A stretch of 64,000 bases of DNA from Marivita sp003149565 (GTDB taxonomy: Bacteria > Pseudomonadota > Alphaproteobacteria > Rhodobacterales > Rhodobacteraceae), in assembly GCF_965216415.1 (NCBI RefSeq), contig NZ_CBDCFU010000001.1; one strand, 5' to 3'. Positions 52,821 to 62,190 of the stretch are shown one piece after another. Position numbers and translations under genes: made by a program. The notes beneath the pieces are model-generated. The model worked only from the letters and a program-made list of their open reading frames with translations. It did no database searches and had not been told where the DNA came from. Each line of letters starts with the position of its first letter. Within the stretch, counting starts at the first letter, position 1.

Positions 52821-54011
52821 ATGACACCGCACACCGCGCCCCGCATTGAGATCGATACGCCGGAGGCCTTACTGGCGCAAATCGCTGGTCGGCTCTCTGA
52901 AGAGACCGACATCGTCACCGCCCTTGGCGCGGTCGAAGCTGATATCGCACAGCTCATCCCATTTGTGCATTGTGATGTCTGCCTGCTGGATCGACCCGGC
53001 TGGCTCGTCAGCCACGAGGTCGGCATCCGTACCCGCTGGTCGCGCGCCTCGGGCCGAGTCGATCACGCGCCGATCCGCGATCTGCTGCAGGGGCGCTGCG
53101 GCCACATGCTCACCGAGGACGCTACCCACGATCCGCGTTACACCTATCCGGGCGCCTCCTGCGAGCCGATCTTGAACCACAACCTGCGCAGCCGAGTGAA
53201 CGTTCCGCTGCGCGTGATGGGCGCGACGATTGGCACGCTGAATATCTCGGACACGCGCATCGGGGTCTATGACGCGGCGACCGTCGCATTGGCCCAGCAG
53301 ATCGCCGACGTCTTGGCGCCGTCGTTCCACATTCTGCACATGGCCGAACGCGCCCGCCGTTCCGGCCGGGCGCCCGAGGTCGGGCATGGTTCGGAAGAAG
53401 GGCTGCGGCGCGGGGCGCTGGAGCTTACCCAGGCCTTGGAGCACGAACGCCAGCGCGTTGGCATGGACCTGCATGATCAGACGCTGGCCGATCTGTCGCG
53501 TCTGCTACGTGAGGTAACCGCCGAGCCGCCCCTGCCACGTGCGACGCTGGCCAGCCATCTAAGCCAAACGATCACCGATCTTCGCCGCATCATCGACGAG
53601 GCGGTGCCAACGCTGCTTGACCTTTTCGGCTTTGCCCACGCCGTGCGGGTGCATCTGGAACGCGCCTCGGGTGATGCGGCCACCGTGCTTGAGGTAATGG
53701 ACCGGACTGACGGCGCGCCCGACCAGCTTGATCCGACCGTGCGCAGCGCGCTCTTCCACATCACGCAGGAAGCGATCAACAATGCTACCCGCCACGCCGG
53801 CGCGAGTCGGATCACCGTGACAGTGGATCGCAGCACGGCCCACACGCTGACTGTCACTGTGCAGGATAACGGCTGCGGTATTCCTGCCACCCCGGCGCGG
53901 CAATCGGGGCTGATGCATATGCGTACGCGGGCAAGGCTGATTTCAGCGGGACTCGAGGTGCTGGCCGATCACGGCACCGTGGTGCGCGTCGCGCTGAGGG
54001 TTCAGTCATGA
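52821..54011 (+). CDS. GAF-domain sensor histidine kinase (NarX/DegS-type HisKA_3)
   Basis: A 396-residue soluble kinase: GAF domain about residues 17-172, HisKA_3 dimerisation region with phospho-acceptor His218 (RVGMDLHDQTLADLSR) and HATPase with N-box NNATRHAG and G-box DNGCGIP. No membrane segment, so it senses a cytoplasmic signal. ATG 52821 follows GGGAGGAG. It overlaps the response-regulator gene by 4 bases. Divergence from the ABC operon suggests that it controls this uptake system. Confidence 0.88.
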   Translation: MTPHTAPRIEIDTPEALLAQIAGRLSEETDIVTALGAVEADIAQLIPFVHCDVCLLDRPGWLVSHEVGIRTRWSRASGRVDHAPIRDLLQGRCGHMLTEDATHDPRYTYPGASCEPILNHNLRSRVNVPLRVMGATIGTLNISDTRIGVYDAATVALAQQIADVLAPSFHILHMAERARRSGRAPEVGHGSEEGLRRGALELTQALEHERQRVGMDLHDQTLADLSRLLREVTAEPPLPRATLASHLSQTITDLRRIIDEAVPTLLDLFGFAHAVRVHLERASGDAATVLEVMDRTDGAPDQLDPTVRSALFHITQEAINNATRHAGASRITVTVDRSTAHTLTVTVQDNGCGIPATPARQSGLMHMRTRARLISAGLEVLADHGTVVRVALRVQS

Positions 54012-54733
54012 AGGTCTTACTAGTCGAGGACGATCAGTTTCACGCCTCCTATATGGAAGACGTGCTGATCGAGAGCCTACCCGAGGTCACCCAGATCTTT
54101 CACGCGCTAAACGGTGACGAGGCCGAACGTGAGGCCCGCGCCATGGGAATCGATGCTGTGGTGATGGATCTGCGCATGTCGATCCGCAACGGCATCGAGG
54201 CAGCGCGGACGCTATGGCAAGAACGCCCCGAGACGCGCATCCTGTTCTGGTCGAACTATGCCGACGAGGCCTATCTGCGCGGTATCTCCGCGATCGTTCC
54301 TGAGGACAGCGCCTATGGTTACCTACTTAAGACCGCGCCGCGCGATCGGCTCAAACTGGCGCTGCGCGCGGTGCTGGTCGAGGGCCAGATCATGGTCGAC
54401 CGCGAAATTCACCGCCTGCAACGGGCCAAGGGGTCACCGCGCAATAGGCTGGATGATAGCGAATACGCGGTGCTGCTCGATCTGGCCATTGGGCTACAAG
54501 ACAAGGTGATCTCGGAACGACGCGGCATGTCGCTGCGCACGGTTCAGAACCGGCTTCTGTCGCTTTACGAGAAGCTGGGCGTCGACGACGAGGCCGATGC
54601 GTCGATGCCGATCAACAAACGGGTCCGGGCGCTGAACCGGGCGCTGGTAATGCGCATGCTGAATATCGAAACGCTGGAAGCGGCGCAACGCGACTTCGAA
54701 CATTGGCAGATTGGGCAAGGCAGGCGGCGTTGA
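54008..54733 (+). CDS. NarL/FixJ-type response regulator
   Basis: A 241-residue regulator: receiver domain with acidic pocket Asp8/Asp9, phospho-acceptor Asp54 (VVMDLRMSIRNG) and Lys108 (YLLKTAP), and a C-terminal LuxR-like HTH (ISERRGMSLRTVQNRLLSLYEKLGV). The C-terminal tail beyond the HTH is about 40 residues longer than usual. Cognate partner of the overlapping kinase gene; ends 1 bp before the convergent cytochrome gene. Confidence 0.88.
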   Translation: MKVLLVEDDQFHASYMEDVLIESLPEVTQIFHALNGDEAEREARAMGIDAVVMDLRMSIRNGIEAARTLWQERPETRILFWSNYADEAYLRGISAIVPEDSAYGYLLKTAPRDRLKLALRAVLVEGQIMVDREIHRLQRAKGSPRNRLDDSEYAVLLDLAIGLQDKVISERRGMSLRTVQNRLLSLYEKLGVDDEADASMPINKRVRALNRALVMRMLNIETLEAAQRDFEHWQIGQGRRR

Positions 54734-56044
54734 TCAGGGTTGATCGACGGGCAGACCGCTTGGAACCGCGTCGGGGACGCCCAACCGCTCTGTCTCGTCT
54801 TCAAGCGCGTGCAGAAAGGCGATGAGCTGGGCAACCTCGTCATCGGTCAGACTTGTAGGAGCCAGCGCATTGGCCGCAGCGATGGCGTCGACCTCTTGAG
54901 GGTCGGACAGCACCACATCATCACGCACGCCGGGCATGGCAGGCAGGATCGCCTGCGCGGGATCATAGGCGCGCAGCGATGCGACCGGGTCAAGGTGGTG
55001 CCGAATGATTGCTTCTAGCGTGGCGAAAGCGCCATTGTGGCCGTAAGGTGCGGTCAGGGTCACGTTGCGCAGCGACGGGGTGCGGAAGGCAAAGGCATCT
55101 TTCGCCCCGCCCGATACTCGGATGCGGCCATCGTCGCGGGCGTGGTTTTCGAACCGGGCGGCCTTGCCCGGGCCAATCTGCGGCATGGCGATGGCATGAA
55201 AATCGTGGTCGGTCTGCAACCAACCGGCGTGGCAGGAGGCACAGCCCGCCTTGCCGTAGAACAGTTCCTGTCCCGCGCGGGCCTGCGGCGGCAGCGGCGC
55301 ACCGCCGGTCATAGCCCGATCAAAGGGGGATTGATCCGCGCGCCATTCGACAGCGATGAAATCGGCAATGACATTTGCGATGGCGGCGAAGGTGATATCC
55401 TGACCCGGCAGAGCTGCGTCGAACCTATTGCGGTATTCGGGAATGGACGCGACGCGCGCGGCGATGGCGTCCCACGCGCCGCTGGGCTGGGCGAGCAGGC
55501 CTTGGCGCACAAGGCGGCTGATCTCGTTCTCGGAATAATGTCCGGCCATCTCGTCGGGCGAAAGCACTGGGAACATCGCCTGAGCGGCAAGCGGCCCGTC
55601 GAACCCTCGCGTCATGTCCGCGCCGAGCGGTGTGCGAATGCCGTTTGGATGGCTCGGGTCCAGCTCGAGTCGGCCATCGTGGAAAAAGCGGGTGAATTCC
55701 GTGGCCCCGAGGTTCCAAAGCCCTGGTGCGTTGCGTGGGATGCGCTGTTCGGGCGGGTTCTCGGGTGAAACCCGCCGCTTGCGGCCAAGCCCCCTGCCGC
55801 CATCCCCGATACCCAACGAGACACCATCCGCGGTGCCCAGGGCTGGGTGGTGGCAAGTCGCGCAGCTCACGGTGCGGTTGCCCGACAGGATGGGGTCGTA
55901 GAACAGAAGCTGGCCTAGCTTCACGCGGGCGGGGTCACGCTTGAGAAAGACCGGGCGGGGACCGAGATCCTGCGCCTCTGCGGCGCTAAACAGACACGCG
56001 GCCGCGCCGATCTGAGCGAGGCGCCGCAGCAGAGCCCGCATCAT
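54734..56044 (-). CDS. Dihaem cytochrome c peroxidase/MauG-family protein
   Basis: A 436-residue periplasmic protein with signal peptide (MMRALLRRLAQIGAAACLFSAAEA) and two c-type haem motifs: Cys61-A-T-Cys64-His65 (VSCATCHH) and Cys268-A-S-Cys271-His272 (GCASCHAG). It shows the CCP/MauG layout (GQLLFYDPILSGNRTVSC, RNAPGLWNLG, RTPSLRNVTLTAPYGHNG). It reduces peroxide or oxidises a protein substrate. It lies 3 bp after the xylB stop and may be cotranscribed with the xylose genes, an uncommon association. Confidence 0.88.
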   Translation of the reverse strand: MMRALLRRLAQIGAAACLFSAAEAQDLGPRPVFLKRDPARVKLGQLLFYDPILSGNRTVSCATCHHPALGTADGVSLGIGDGGRGLGRKRRVSPENPPEQRIPRNAPGLWNLGATEFTRFFHDGRLELDPSHPNGIRTPLGADMTRGFDGPLAAQAMFPVLSPDEMAGHYSENEISRLVRQGLLAQPSGAWDAIAARVASIPEYRNRFDAALPGQDITFAAIANVIADFIAVEWRADQSPFDRAMTGGAPLPPQARAGQELFYGKAGCASCHAGWLQTDHDFHAIAMPQIGPGKAARFENHARDDGRIRVSGGAKDAFAFRTPSLRNVTLTAPYGHNGAFATLEAIIRHHLDPVASLRAYDPAQAILPAMPGVRDDVVLSDPQEVDAIAAANALAPTSLTDDEVAQLIAFLHALEDETERLGVPDAVPSGLPVDQP

Positions 56045-56047
56045 GGC

Positions 56048-57499
56048 TCAGCCCGTCTGCTTCAGCGCAGGATATAGCGCTTGGTAACGGGCATGGGCCG
56101 CCTGGTAAGCGTCGGTAAGGCTGGCATCCGGCTCGATCACGGTGGCGGTAGCGGGCTGGGTCATCACTTCTTGCGGGGCCGCGCCAGTATCGGCGCAGAT
56201 CGCCAGACGCACGGCGCCCTGCGCAGCGCCCAGTTCACCGCCAGCGGGCAGAGATAGCGGCACGTTCAGGGTGTTTGCCAGCGTGGATAGCCAGAAGCGC
56301 GAACGGGCTCCGCCGCCCACCGCGAAAAGTGTTTCGAACCTTGCCCCGGTTCCTTGCAGAGCAAGCAGGCTATCGCGCAGCGCAAAGGCCACGCCATCCA
56401 TAACCGCGCGGGTCAGATCGGGCTGTTCCATAGCCACGTCGAGCCCGATGAAAGCACCGCGAATGCGGCTGTCGTTATGCGGTGTCCGTTCCCCCGAGAG
56501 ATAGGGGAGGAACATCAGATCGGACGGGCCGTCGGCCTTGTCTGGCAAAGCCCCTGCCAGCGCCGCGGGGCTTTCGCCAACGGTGCGGGACAACCAGTTC
56601 AGGCTGTCCGTGGCGGCAAGGATCACGCCCATTTGGTACCACCTATCAGGCACGGCATGGCAGAAACTATGAACGGCCGAGGCGGGATCGGGCGCGTATC
56701 GGTCGCGCCCTGCCATGAGCACGCCCGACGTCCCGAGCGAGACAAAGCCAGCCCCCTCGCCCAATGCGCCGATGCCGCAGGCCGCCGCTGCGTTGTCGCC
56801 AGCGCCGCCCGCAACGACTACCGGGCTGGACAGGCCCCACTCCGTCAGCAGAGACCCGCGAAGCGTGCCACCGGGAGCTGCGCCTTCCACCAATTCGGGC
56901 ATCTGGTCGCGCCGCATCCCGCCATGCGCAAGCGCGGCATCTGACCAGTCGCGCGCACCGACATCCAGCCACGAGGTACCTGCGCTGTCGGACAGGTCCG
57001 AGATATGCTCTCCGGTCAGCCAAAGCCGCAAGTAATCTTTGGGCAGCAGTACCTTGGCGACCCTTTCGAACACCAGAGGTTCATGCTTGCGGACCCAGAG
57101 CAGCTTGGGTGCGGTGAAACCGGGAAAGACGATGTTGCCAGTGATCTCGTGCATGCCAGATGCGGCGTCGAGCGCGGCGGCCTCTTCGATGGAGCGGGTG
57201 TCGTTCCACAGGATGCAGGGCCGCAGCACTGCGTCATCGGCATCGATCAGGGTCGCGCCGTGCATGTGACCCGAAAGGCCAATGCCGCGTAGCCTCGCGA
57301 AATCCTCAGGCTCCTTGGCGCGGATCGCTGCGACCGCTGACTGGCAAGCCGCGATCCAGTGTGCCGGGTCCTGTTCGGACCAGCCGGGATGAGGATGCGC
57401 GACGTCGAAGGTGGATTCGGCCTCGGCGCGCAACGCGCCGTTCTCGTCGGCGAGAATGGCCCGCAGGCCCGAGGTTCCGAGGTCTAGGCCAAGATACAT
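56048..57499 (-). CDS. xylB: Xylulokinase
   Basis: A 483-residue FGGY kinase: MYLGLDLGTSGLRAILAD, GHMHGATLID, SLGTSGVLMAG and FLPYLSGERTPHND. The ATG at 57499 is preceded by AAGGAG; six upstream codons of the longer frame are rejected. It phosphorylates D-xylulose produced by the xylose isomerase encoded just upstream. Very similar to the copy at 42530-43996. Confidence 0.95.
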   Translation of the reverse strand: MYLGLDLGTSGLRAILADENGALRAEAESTFDVAHPHPGWSEQDPAHWIAACQSAVAAIRAKEPEDFARLRGIGLSGHMHGATLIDADDAVLRPCILWNDTRSIEEAAALDAASGMHEITGNIVFPGFTAPKLLWVRKHEPLVFERVAKVLLPKDYLRLWLTGEHISDLSDSAGTSWLDVGARDWSDAALAHGGMRRDQMPELVEGAAPGGTLRGSLLTEWGLSSPVVVAGGAGDNAAAACGIGALGEGAGFVSLGTSGVLMAGRDRYAPDPASAVHSFCHAVPDRWYQMGVILAATDSLNWLSRTVGESPAALAGALPDKADGPSDLMFLPYLSGERTPHNDSRIRGAFIGLDVAMEQPDLTRAVMDGVAFALRDSLLALQGTGARFETLFAVGGGARSRFWLSTLANTLNVPLSLPAGGELGAAQGAVRLAICADTGAAPQEVMTQPATATVIEPDASLTDAYQAAHARYQALYPALKQTG

Positions 57500-57520
57500 G
57501 GGTCGTGCTCCTTGCACCGA

Positions 57521-58825
57521 TCAGACGAAGCGGTTGACGTAGTTCTCGAGCATCTCTTGACGGCCCGAACGAGGCTCGGGGTTGATGCGCTCGTCCAGCA
57601 CGCGCTGGGTGATCGAGGCGAGGTCGCTTTGCAGCATTTCCTTGGCCTCGGGAGTGGACCAGCCCGCGTAGCGATCCGACAGCGCCTGTTCCAGCCCACC
57701 GTCTTGAATCATCGCGGCGGCGGCCTTGAAGCCGCGGGCGCAGATGTCCATACCGCCCACATGCGCGGCGATCAGGTCCTCTGGGTCGATGGACTGGCGT
57801 CGCAGTTTCGCATCGAAATTGGTGCCCCCTGTCGCGAAACCGCCCGATTTCAGAACGTGGTAATACGCCAGTGCCACCTCGGGCGTGTTGTTCGGGAACT
57901 GATCGGTGTCCCAGCCGGATTGATAGTCGTTGCGGTTCATGTCGATGGAGCCGAGCATACCCTCGGACGCGGCCAGTGCCAGCTCGTGTTCAAAGGAATG
58001 CCCCGCAAGGATGGCATGGCCCTGCTCGATGTTCAGTTTCACTTCGTTTTCCAACCCGTATTTGCGCAAGAACCCGATGCATGTGGCCACGTCGAAATCA
58101 TACTGGTGCTTGGTCGGCTCTTGCGGTTTCGGCTCTACCAGGATCGTACCGTTGAAGCCGATCTTGTGCTTGTAATCGACGACCATGTTGAGGAACCGGC
58201 CCATATGGTCAAGCTCCTGCCCCAGATCGGTATTGAGGAGCGTTTCATAGCCTTCGCGCCCACCCCAAAGTACATAGTTCGCGCCGCCCAGCTTGTGGGT
58301 CGCGTCCATGCAGCTTTTGACAGTGGCCGCGGCAAAGGCAAAGACATCCGGATCGGGATTGGTCGCCGCGCCCGACATCCAACGGCGGTGGCCGAACATG
58401 TTGGCGGTGCCCCAGAGCAGGCCGATGCCGGAACCTTCCATCTTTTCACCGATATAGTCGGTGATCTCTTCCAGCGTGGCGAGATTGTCGGCGAAATTGC
58501 CCTGCTCGGGGCGAATATCGGCGTCGTGCCAGCAGAAGAACGGCGCGTTCAGGATGTCGAACATCTCGAAGGCGACATCAGCCTTCATCTTGGCCCGCCC
58601 CATATCGTCTTGCGGATGCCATGGGCGCACGAAGGTCTGGCCGCCGAAGGGGTCGCCACCCTCCCATGCAAAGGAATGCCAGTATGCGACAGCAAAGCGC
58701 AGGTGTTCCTCCATGCGTTTGCCCATGACGAGCTCATCGGGATTGTAGTGACGGAAGGCCAACGGATTGGTGCTGTCGGGGCCTTCGTATGCCACTTTCG
58801 GGATGCCGGCGAAAAATTCCGTCAT
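57521..58825 (-). CDS. xylA: Xylose isomerase
   Basis: A 434-residue group II xylose isomerase: FCWHDADI (catalytic His), VEPKPQEPTKHQYDFD (metal ligands and the family signature), the EQGHAILAGHSFEHEL metal-ligand region, and MDICARGFKAA. ATG 58825 is chosen from alignment to the family N-terminus (MTEFFAGIPKVAYEG). Converts D-xylose to D-xylulose in the cytoplasm. Confidence 0.97.
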   Translation of the reverse strand: MTEFFAGIPKVAYEGPDSTNPLAFRHYNPDELVMGKRMEEHLRFAVAYWHSFAWEGGDPFGGQTFVRPWHPQDDMGRAKMKADVAFEMFDILNAPFFCWHDADIRPEQGNFADNLATLEEITDYIGEKMEGSGIGLLWGTANMFGHRRWMSGAATNPDPDVFAFAAATVKSCMDATHKLGGANYVLWGGREGYETLLNTDLGQELDHMGRFLNMVVDYKHKIGFNGTILVEPKPQEPTKHQYDFDVATCIGFLRKYGLENEVKLNIEQGHAILAGHSFEHELALAASEGMLGSIDMNRNDYQSGWDTDQFPNNTPEVALAYYHVLKSGGFATGGTNFDAKLRRQSIDPEDLIAAHVGGMDICARGFKAAAAMIQDGGLEQALSDRYAGWSTPEAKEMLQSDLASITQRVLDERINPEPRSGRQEMLENYVNRFV

Positions 58826-58871
58826 GTCTGTCTCTTTCCAAGTCTGTCTTTGCGCAGGGCGGGAGCGGGCG

Positions 58872-59633
58872 TCAGCCCTGCTCCCCCGGTTTCTTGCCAA
58901 GGATGATCATCCCGAGAATGTCCTCGTCGGTTACCTCATCGACATTCACCGTGCCGACGAGCTTGCCGTTTTTCATGACCGATGCGCGGTCGCACAGTTC
59001 CATAACGGAATGCACGTCGTGCTCGATCAGGAAGATGCCGATGCCCTGCGCCTTGAGCTGGTTGATAAGCTCGGCCACCATCTGCGTTTCCTGCGGGCCT
59101 AGGGCAGCGGTCGGCTCGTCCATGATGAGAATACGCGCGTTGAAATAGACCGCGCGGGCGATGGCAACTGATTGCCGCTGACCTCCCGAAAGCGCCTTCA
59201 CCGGGTCCTTGAATTTTTTGAAGTTCGAGTTGAGCCGACCCATGATCTTGCGCGTTTCGGCCTCCATCTGCGCGTCGTCGACGAAGCCCATCGGTGTGAC
59301 CAGTTCCCGGCCAAGAAAGAGGTTCGACGCAGCATCCAGATTGTCGGCCAGCGCGAGGGTCTGATAGATCGTCTCGATGTTGTATTTCCGCGCATCGCGC
59401 GGGTTCTGGATATCGACCGTCTCGCCGTCGATCAGGATCTCGCCCGCGTCCATCTTGTAGGCGCCCGACAGACACTTGATCAGCGTCGACTTTCCCGCGC
59501 CGTTGTGGCCCAGAAGGCCCACGACCTCACCGGGGTGGAGGTCAACCGTGACATGATCGACCGCCTTGATGCCGCCGAAGGACACCGAAATGTCTCGCAT
59601 CTCGACCAAGGGGGTTCCGCTTCTGTCGATCAT
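58872..59633 (-). CDS. xylG: D-xylose ABC transporter ATPase, single-domain XylG type
   Basis: A 253-residue single ABC domain: Walker A GHNGAGKST, signature LSGGQRQSV and Walker B ILIMDEPTAALG. It is half the length of the two-domain E. coli XylG, as is usual in alphaproteobacterial xylose loci, so it likely works as a homodimer. The start at 59633 shares one base with the permease stop (TGATG); the longer frame is a shadow of xylH. Confidence 0.93.
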   Translation of the reverse strand: MIDRSGTPLVEMRDISVSFGGIKAVDHVTVDLHPGEVVGLLGHNGAGKSTLIKCLSGAYKMDAGEILIDGETVDIQNPRDARKYNIETIYQTLALADNLDAASNLFLGRELVTPMGFVDDAQMEAETRKIMGRLNSNFKKFKDPVKALSGGQRQSVAIARAVYFNARILIMDEPTAALGPQETQMVAELINQLKAQGIGIFLIEHDVHSVMELCDRASVMKNGKLVGTVNVDEVTDEDILGMIILGKKPGEQG

Positions 59634-60925
59634 CAGGCGTCTCCCGTTCGCTTGCGGTAGATTATGTCGATGAGTACGGCCAGCACCAGCACCGCGCCCA
59701 CAATGATGTTTTGGAACGGCGCATCGACGCCGACCATAGCCATGCCCGATTGCAAGGTCTGCATGATCAGCGCACCCAGGATCGCACCATAGATCGTGCC
59801 GATCCCGCCAGCCAGCGCGGTTCCACCGATCACGGCGGCGGCGATCACGCGCAGCTCGTCCAGCGTGCCGATGTCGTTGGAGTGAAACGACAGCCGTGCT
59901 GAAGCCACAAGACCGGCTAGCGCGCAAAGCGCACCCATGATCGCGAAGACCTTGACGGTCAGCAAGCGCGTGTTGATACCGGACAGCTCCGCCGCGTCAG
60001 GGTTGCCGCCGGTCGCGAATATGTAGCGCCCAAGCCGGGTGCGTCGCGCCACGAGGGTCATGACCACTGCCACGGCGATCAGGATGAGCACGGAAAAGGG
60101 AATGCCGTAGCCTTCGCGGTAGCCCTCCGGCATGATCTCGCCACGGGCTTCGAAGCTGCGCTCGAGCACACGGGTCGGCACTTCGTAGGCGTTCAACATG
60201 GCAATGAAGCCAAGGATCAACACGGCGGCGAGGGCCATGAGCATGAACTCGGCCCAGACCGGTTTAACCGGGAATTCGTGACGGATACGGGAGCGGCGGG
60301 ACTGCCAGATCGCCACGCAAGCTGCGAGCACGCAGATCAGGCCAAAGGCCCAACTCGCGGTCACGCCCAGTGTTCCACCGATCCCGCCCAGTGTCTGGAA
60401 TGTCTCGTCGAGCGGCCCGATGGTCTGCCCGTTGGTAAGGTACCAGGCCACATTGCGCCACACAAGCAGTCCGCCGAGCGTGACGATGAATGCCGGTATC
60501 GCCAGGTAGCCGATCAGCCAGCCGTGGAATGCTCCTATCACGGCGCCGGTCAGCAAGCCGACCAAGATCGCTACAGGCGCGATCAACGGGCTGCCGTAAT
60601 CAAGCCCGAGGCCGGGTAGGACCTGCGTCTGGGTCATCGCCATCATGGCAGAACAGGTGGCCAGCAGCGAACCGACGCTCAGGTCGATATTGCGGGTGAC
60701 GATCACGAAGACCATGCCAGTCGCCATGATGGCGACGCTGACTGTCTGGATTGTCAGGTTAAATATGTTGCGTGGTGTCAGGAAACGGCCGTCGGTGAGG
60801 ACGTTGAACACGATGCAGACAAGAACGAAGGCGCCGATCATGCCCAGAAGGCGGGTGTCGAACTCCAGTGTCTTGACGATGTTCTTGCGCCCAGTCGACG
60901 CGCCGGAGGCGGAAGCCTCAGCCAT
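59633..60925 (-). CDS. xylH: D-xylose ABC transporter permease
   Basis: A 430-residue permease, the length typical of XylH, with about 12 membrane segments and ARRTRLGRYIFATGGNPDAAELSG and AAVIGGTALAGGIGTIYG loops. It lies between xylF and xylG. Confidence 0.94.
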   Translation of the reverse strand: MAEASASGASTGRKNIVKTLEFDTRLLGMIGAFVLVCIVFNVLTDGRFLTPRNIFNLTIQTVSVAIMATGMVFVIVTRNIDLSVGSLLATCSAMMAMTQTQVLPGLGLDYGSPLIAPVAILVGLLTGAVIGAFHGWLIGYLAIPAFIVTLGGLLVWRNVAWYLTNGQTIGPLDETFQTLGGIGGTLGVTASWAFGLICVLAACVAIWQSRRSRIRHEFPVKPVWAEFMLMALAAVLILGFIAMLNAYEVPTRVLERSFEARGEIMPEGYREGYGIPFSVLILIAVAVVMTLVARRTRLGRYIFATGGNPDAAELSGINTRLLTVKVFAIMGALCALAGLVASARLSFHSNDIGTLDELRVIAAAVIGGTALAGGIGTIYGAILGALIMQTLQSGMAMVGVDAPFQNIIVGAVLVLAVLIDIIYRKRTGDA

Positions 60926-60975
60926 GGGGACCTCGGGATCTGGTTAAAAGGGACAGGAATGGCGGACAGGCAGGC

Positions 60976-60994
60976 CCCCGCCTACGAGGCGGGG
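60976..60994 (-). terminator. Stem-loop between xylF and xylH
   Basis: CCCCGCCT-ACG-AGGCGGGG, an 8-bp perfect stem with a 3-nt loop and no T-run. It probably stabilises xylF mRNA or attenuates transcription into xylHGAB. Confidence 0.65.
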
Positions 60995-61015
60995 ACCAAA
61001 TTTGTCAGCCGTCGA

Positions 61016-62029
61016 TCAGTTGCAGGGAGCCGGGCCGTCGGTCACGCCCTGGCAAAGCGCATCCTGCTCAATCCAGCCCGCATCGACAACGACTGTCAAG
61101 TTGTCGGCGGTGACAGGCACGGGCTCCAGGAACTCGGCCCACATCGTGGTGCCGCCCGGCGACGTCCATTCCTCCGCACCCTCGATGTCGCTCATCGCGG
61201 TGCCACCGGCCATCGCAACGGCGATCTCGCCGGCACGCTTGCCGAGGTCGCGCGCGTCCTTCCAGACCGACACGGTCTGGGTGCCGCGGGCGATGCGGTT
61301 CAGAGCGGCGTGGTCGCCGTCCTGACCTGAAACCGGGATACCGTCCATGCCCTGCGCCGTCAGCGCCGCGACCACACCGCCGGCGGTGCCGTCGTTCGAG
61401 GCCACGACTGCGTCGACATTGTTGTCGTTGGCCGTCAAGATCTGTTCCATGTTCCGCTGTGCATTCGCCGGCACCCAGCCATCGGTGTACTGCTCGCCGA
61501 CAATGGTGATATCACCGGCGTCGATGGCGTCCTGCAGAACCTCTTGCTGTCCGCCGCGCAGGAAGTCTGCATTGGGATCGGTGGGCGAGCCCTTGATCAT
61601 CACGTAATTGCCCGTGGGCTGCGCCTCGAGCACGGCGCGGGCCTGCATCCGGCCAACTTCGACATTGTCGAAAGTGAGGTAAAAGGCGCGGCTGTCTTCG
61701 ATCAGACGGTCATAGGCCACGACCGGTATGCCTTCGTTTGCCGCCATGTCGACGGCCGGGATGATGGCCTGTGTGTCCTGAGCGAGAATGATCAGCGCGT
61801 CGACACCCTGTGCCATCAGCGATTCGATGTCCGACAGCTGCTTGGACGACGAGGATTGTGCGTCGGCCGAGATGTATTCCGCGCCTGCCGCTTCTAGTGC
61901 CGAGACAATGGCCGCCTCGTCGGTCTTCCAGCGTTCTTCCTGAAAATTGGACCAGCTGACGCCGACCGTTTGCGCGAAGGCGCCGGTGCCCAGCACCGTG
62001 GCGATCGCTGTTATTGCGAAGAGTTTCAT
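61016..62029 (-). CDS. xylF: D-xylose-binding periplasmic protein
   Basis: A 337-residue binding protein with signal peptide MKLFAITAIATVLGTGAFA and the XylF pattern: VGVSWSNFQEERWKTDEAAI, GVDALIILAQDTQAI and VASNDGTAGGVVAAL, then PVSGQDGDHAALNRI. First gene of the xylFHGAB operon. A stem-loop follows it. Confidence 0.96.
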   Translation of the reverse strand: MKLFAITAIATVLGTGAFAQTVGVSWSNFQEERWKTDEAAIVSALEAAGAEYISADAQSSSSKQLSDIESLMAQGVDALIILAQDTQAIIPAVDMAANEGIPVVAYDRLIEDSRAFYLTFDNVEVGRMQARAVLEAQPTGNYVMIKGSPTDPNADFLRGGQQEVLQDAIDAGDITIVGEQYTDGWVPANAQRNMEQILTANDNNVDAVVASNDGTAGGVVAALTAQGMDGIPVSGQDGDHAALNRIARGTQTVSVWKDARDLGKRAGEIAVAMAGGTAMSDIEGAEEWTSPGGTTMWAEFLEPVPVTADNLTVVVDAGWIEQDALCQGVTDGPAPCN

Positions 62030-62135
62030 GTCTATCCTCCCAGTCTTCTGTGTCTAATCGGCCGACGAATCCTCTGGCGTCAGCCATCACGCTCCTATCT
62101 TGCACATTTTTTTCAGTCGTAAAAATTTATTTTTC

Positions 62136-62148
62136 TTCAGCGGCTGAA
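62136..62148. promoter_or_regulatory. Candidate XylR operator
   Basis: Perfect odd palindrome TTCAGC-G-GCTGAA in the 161-bp space between xylF and the ROK regulator gene. It lies next to an A/T-rich dyad AAAAAT-TT-ATTTTT (62121-62134) and a partial TTTCAG repeat at 62111-62116. Inferred target of the adjacent ROK protein. Confidence 0.5.
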
Positions 62149-62190
62149 ATAATGCTAAGGATTTGTTCGAACGTTCAGGGCGAGTGATTC

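Noticed and set aside
57512..58906. A 464-residue plus-strand open frame
   Set aside because: Fully antisense to xylA, whose family motifs are unmistakable.
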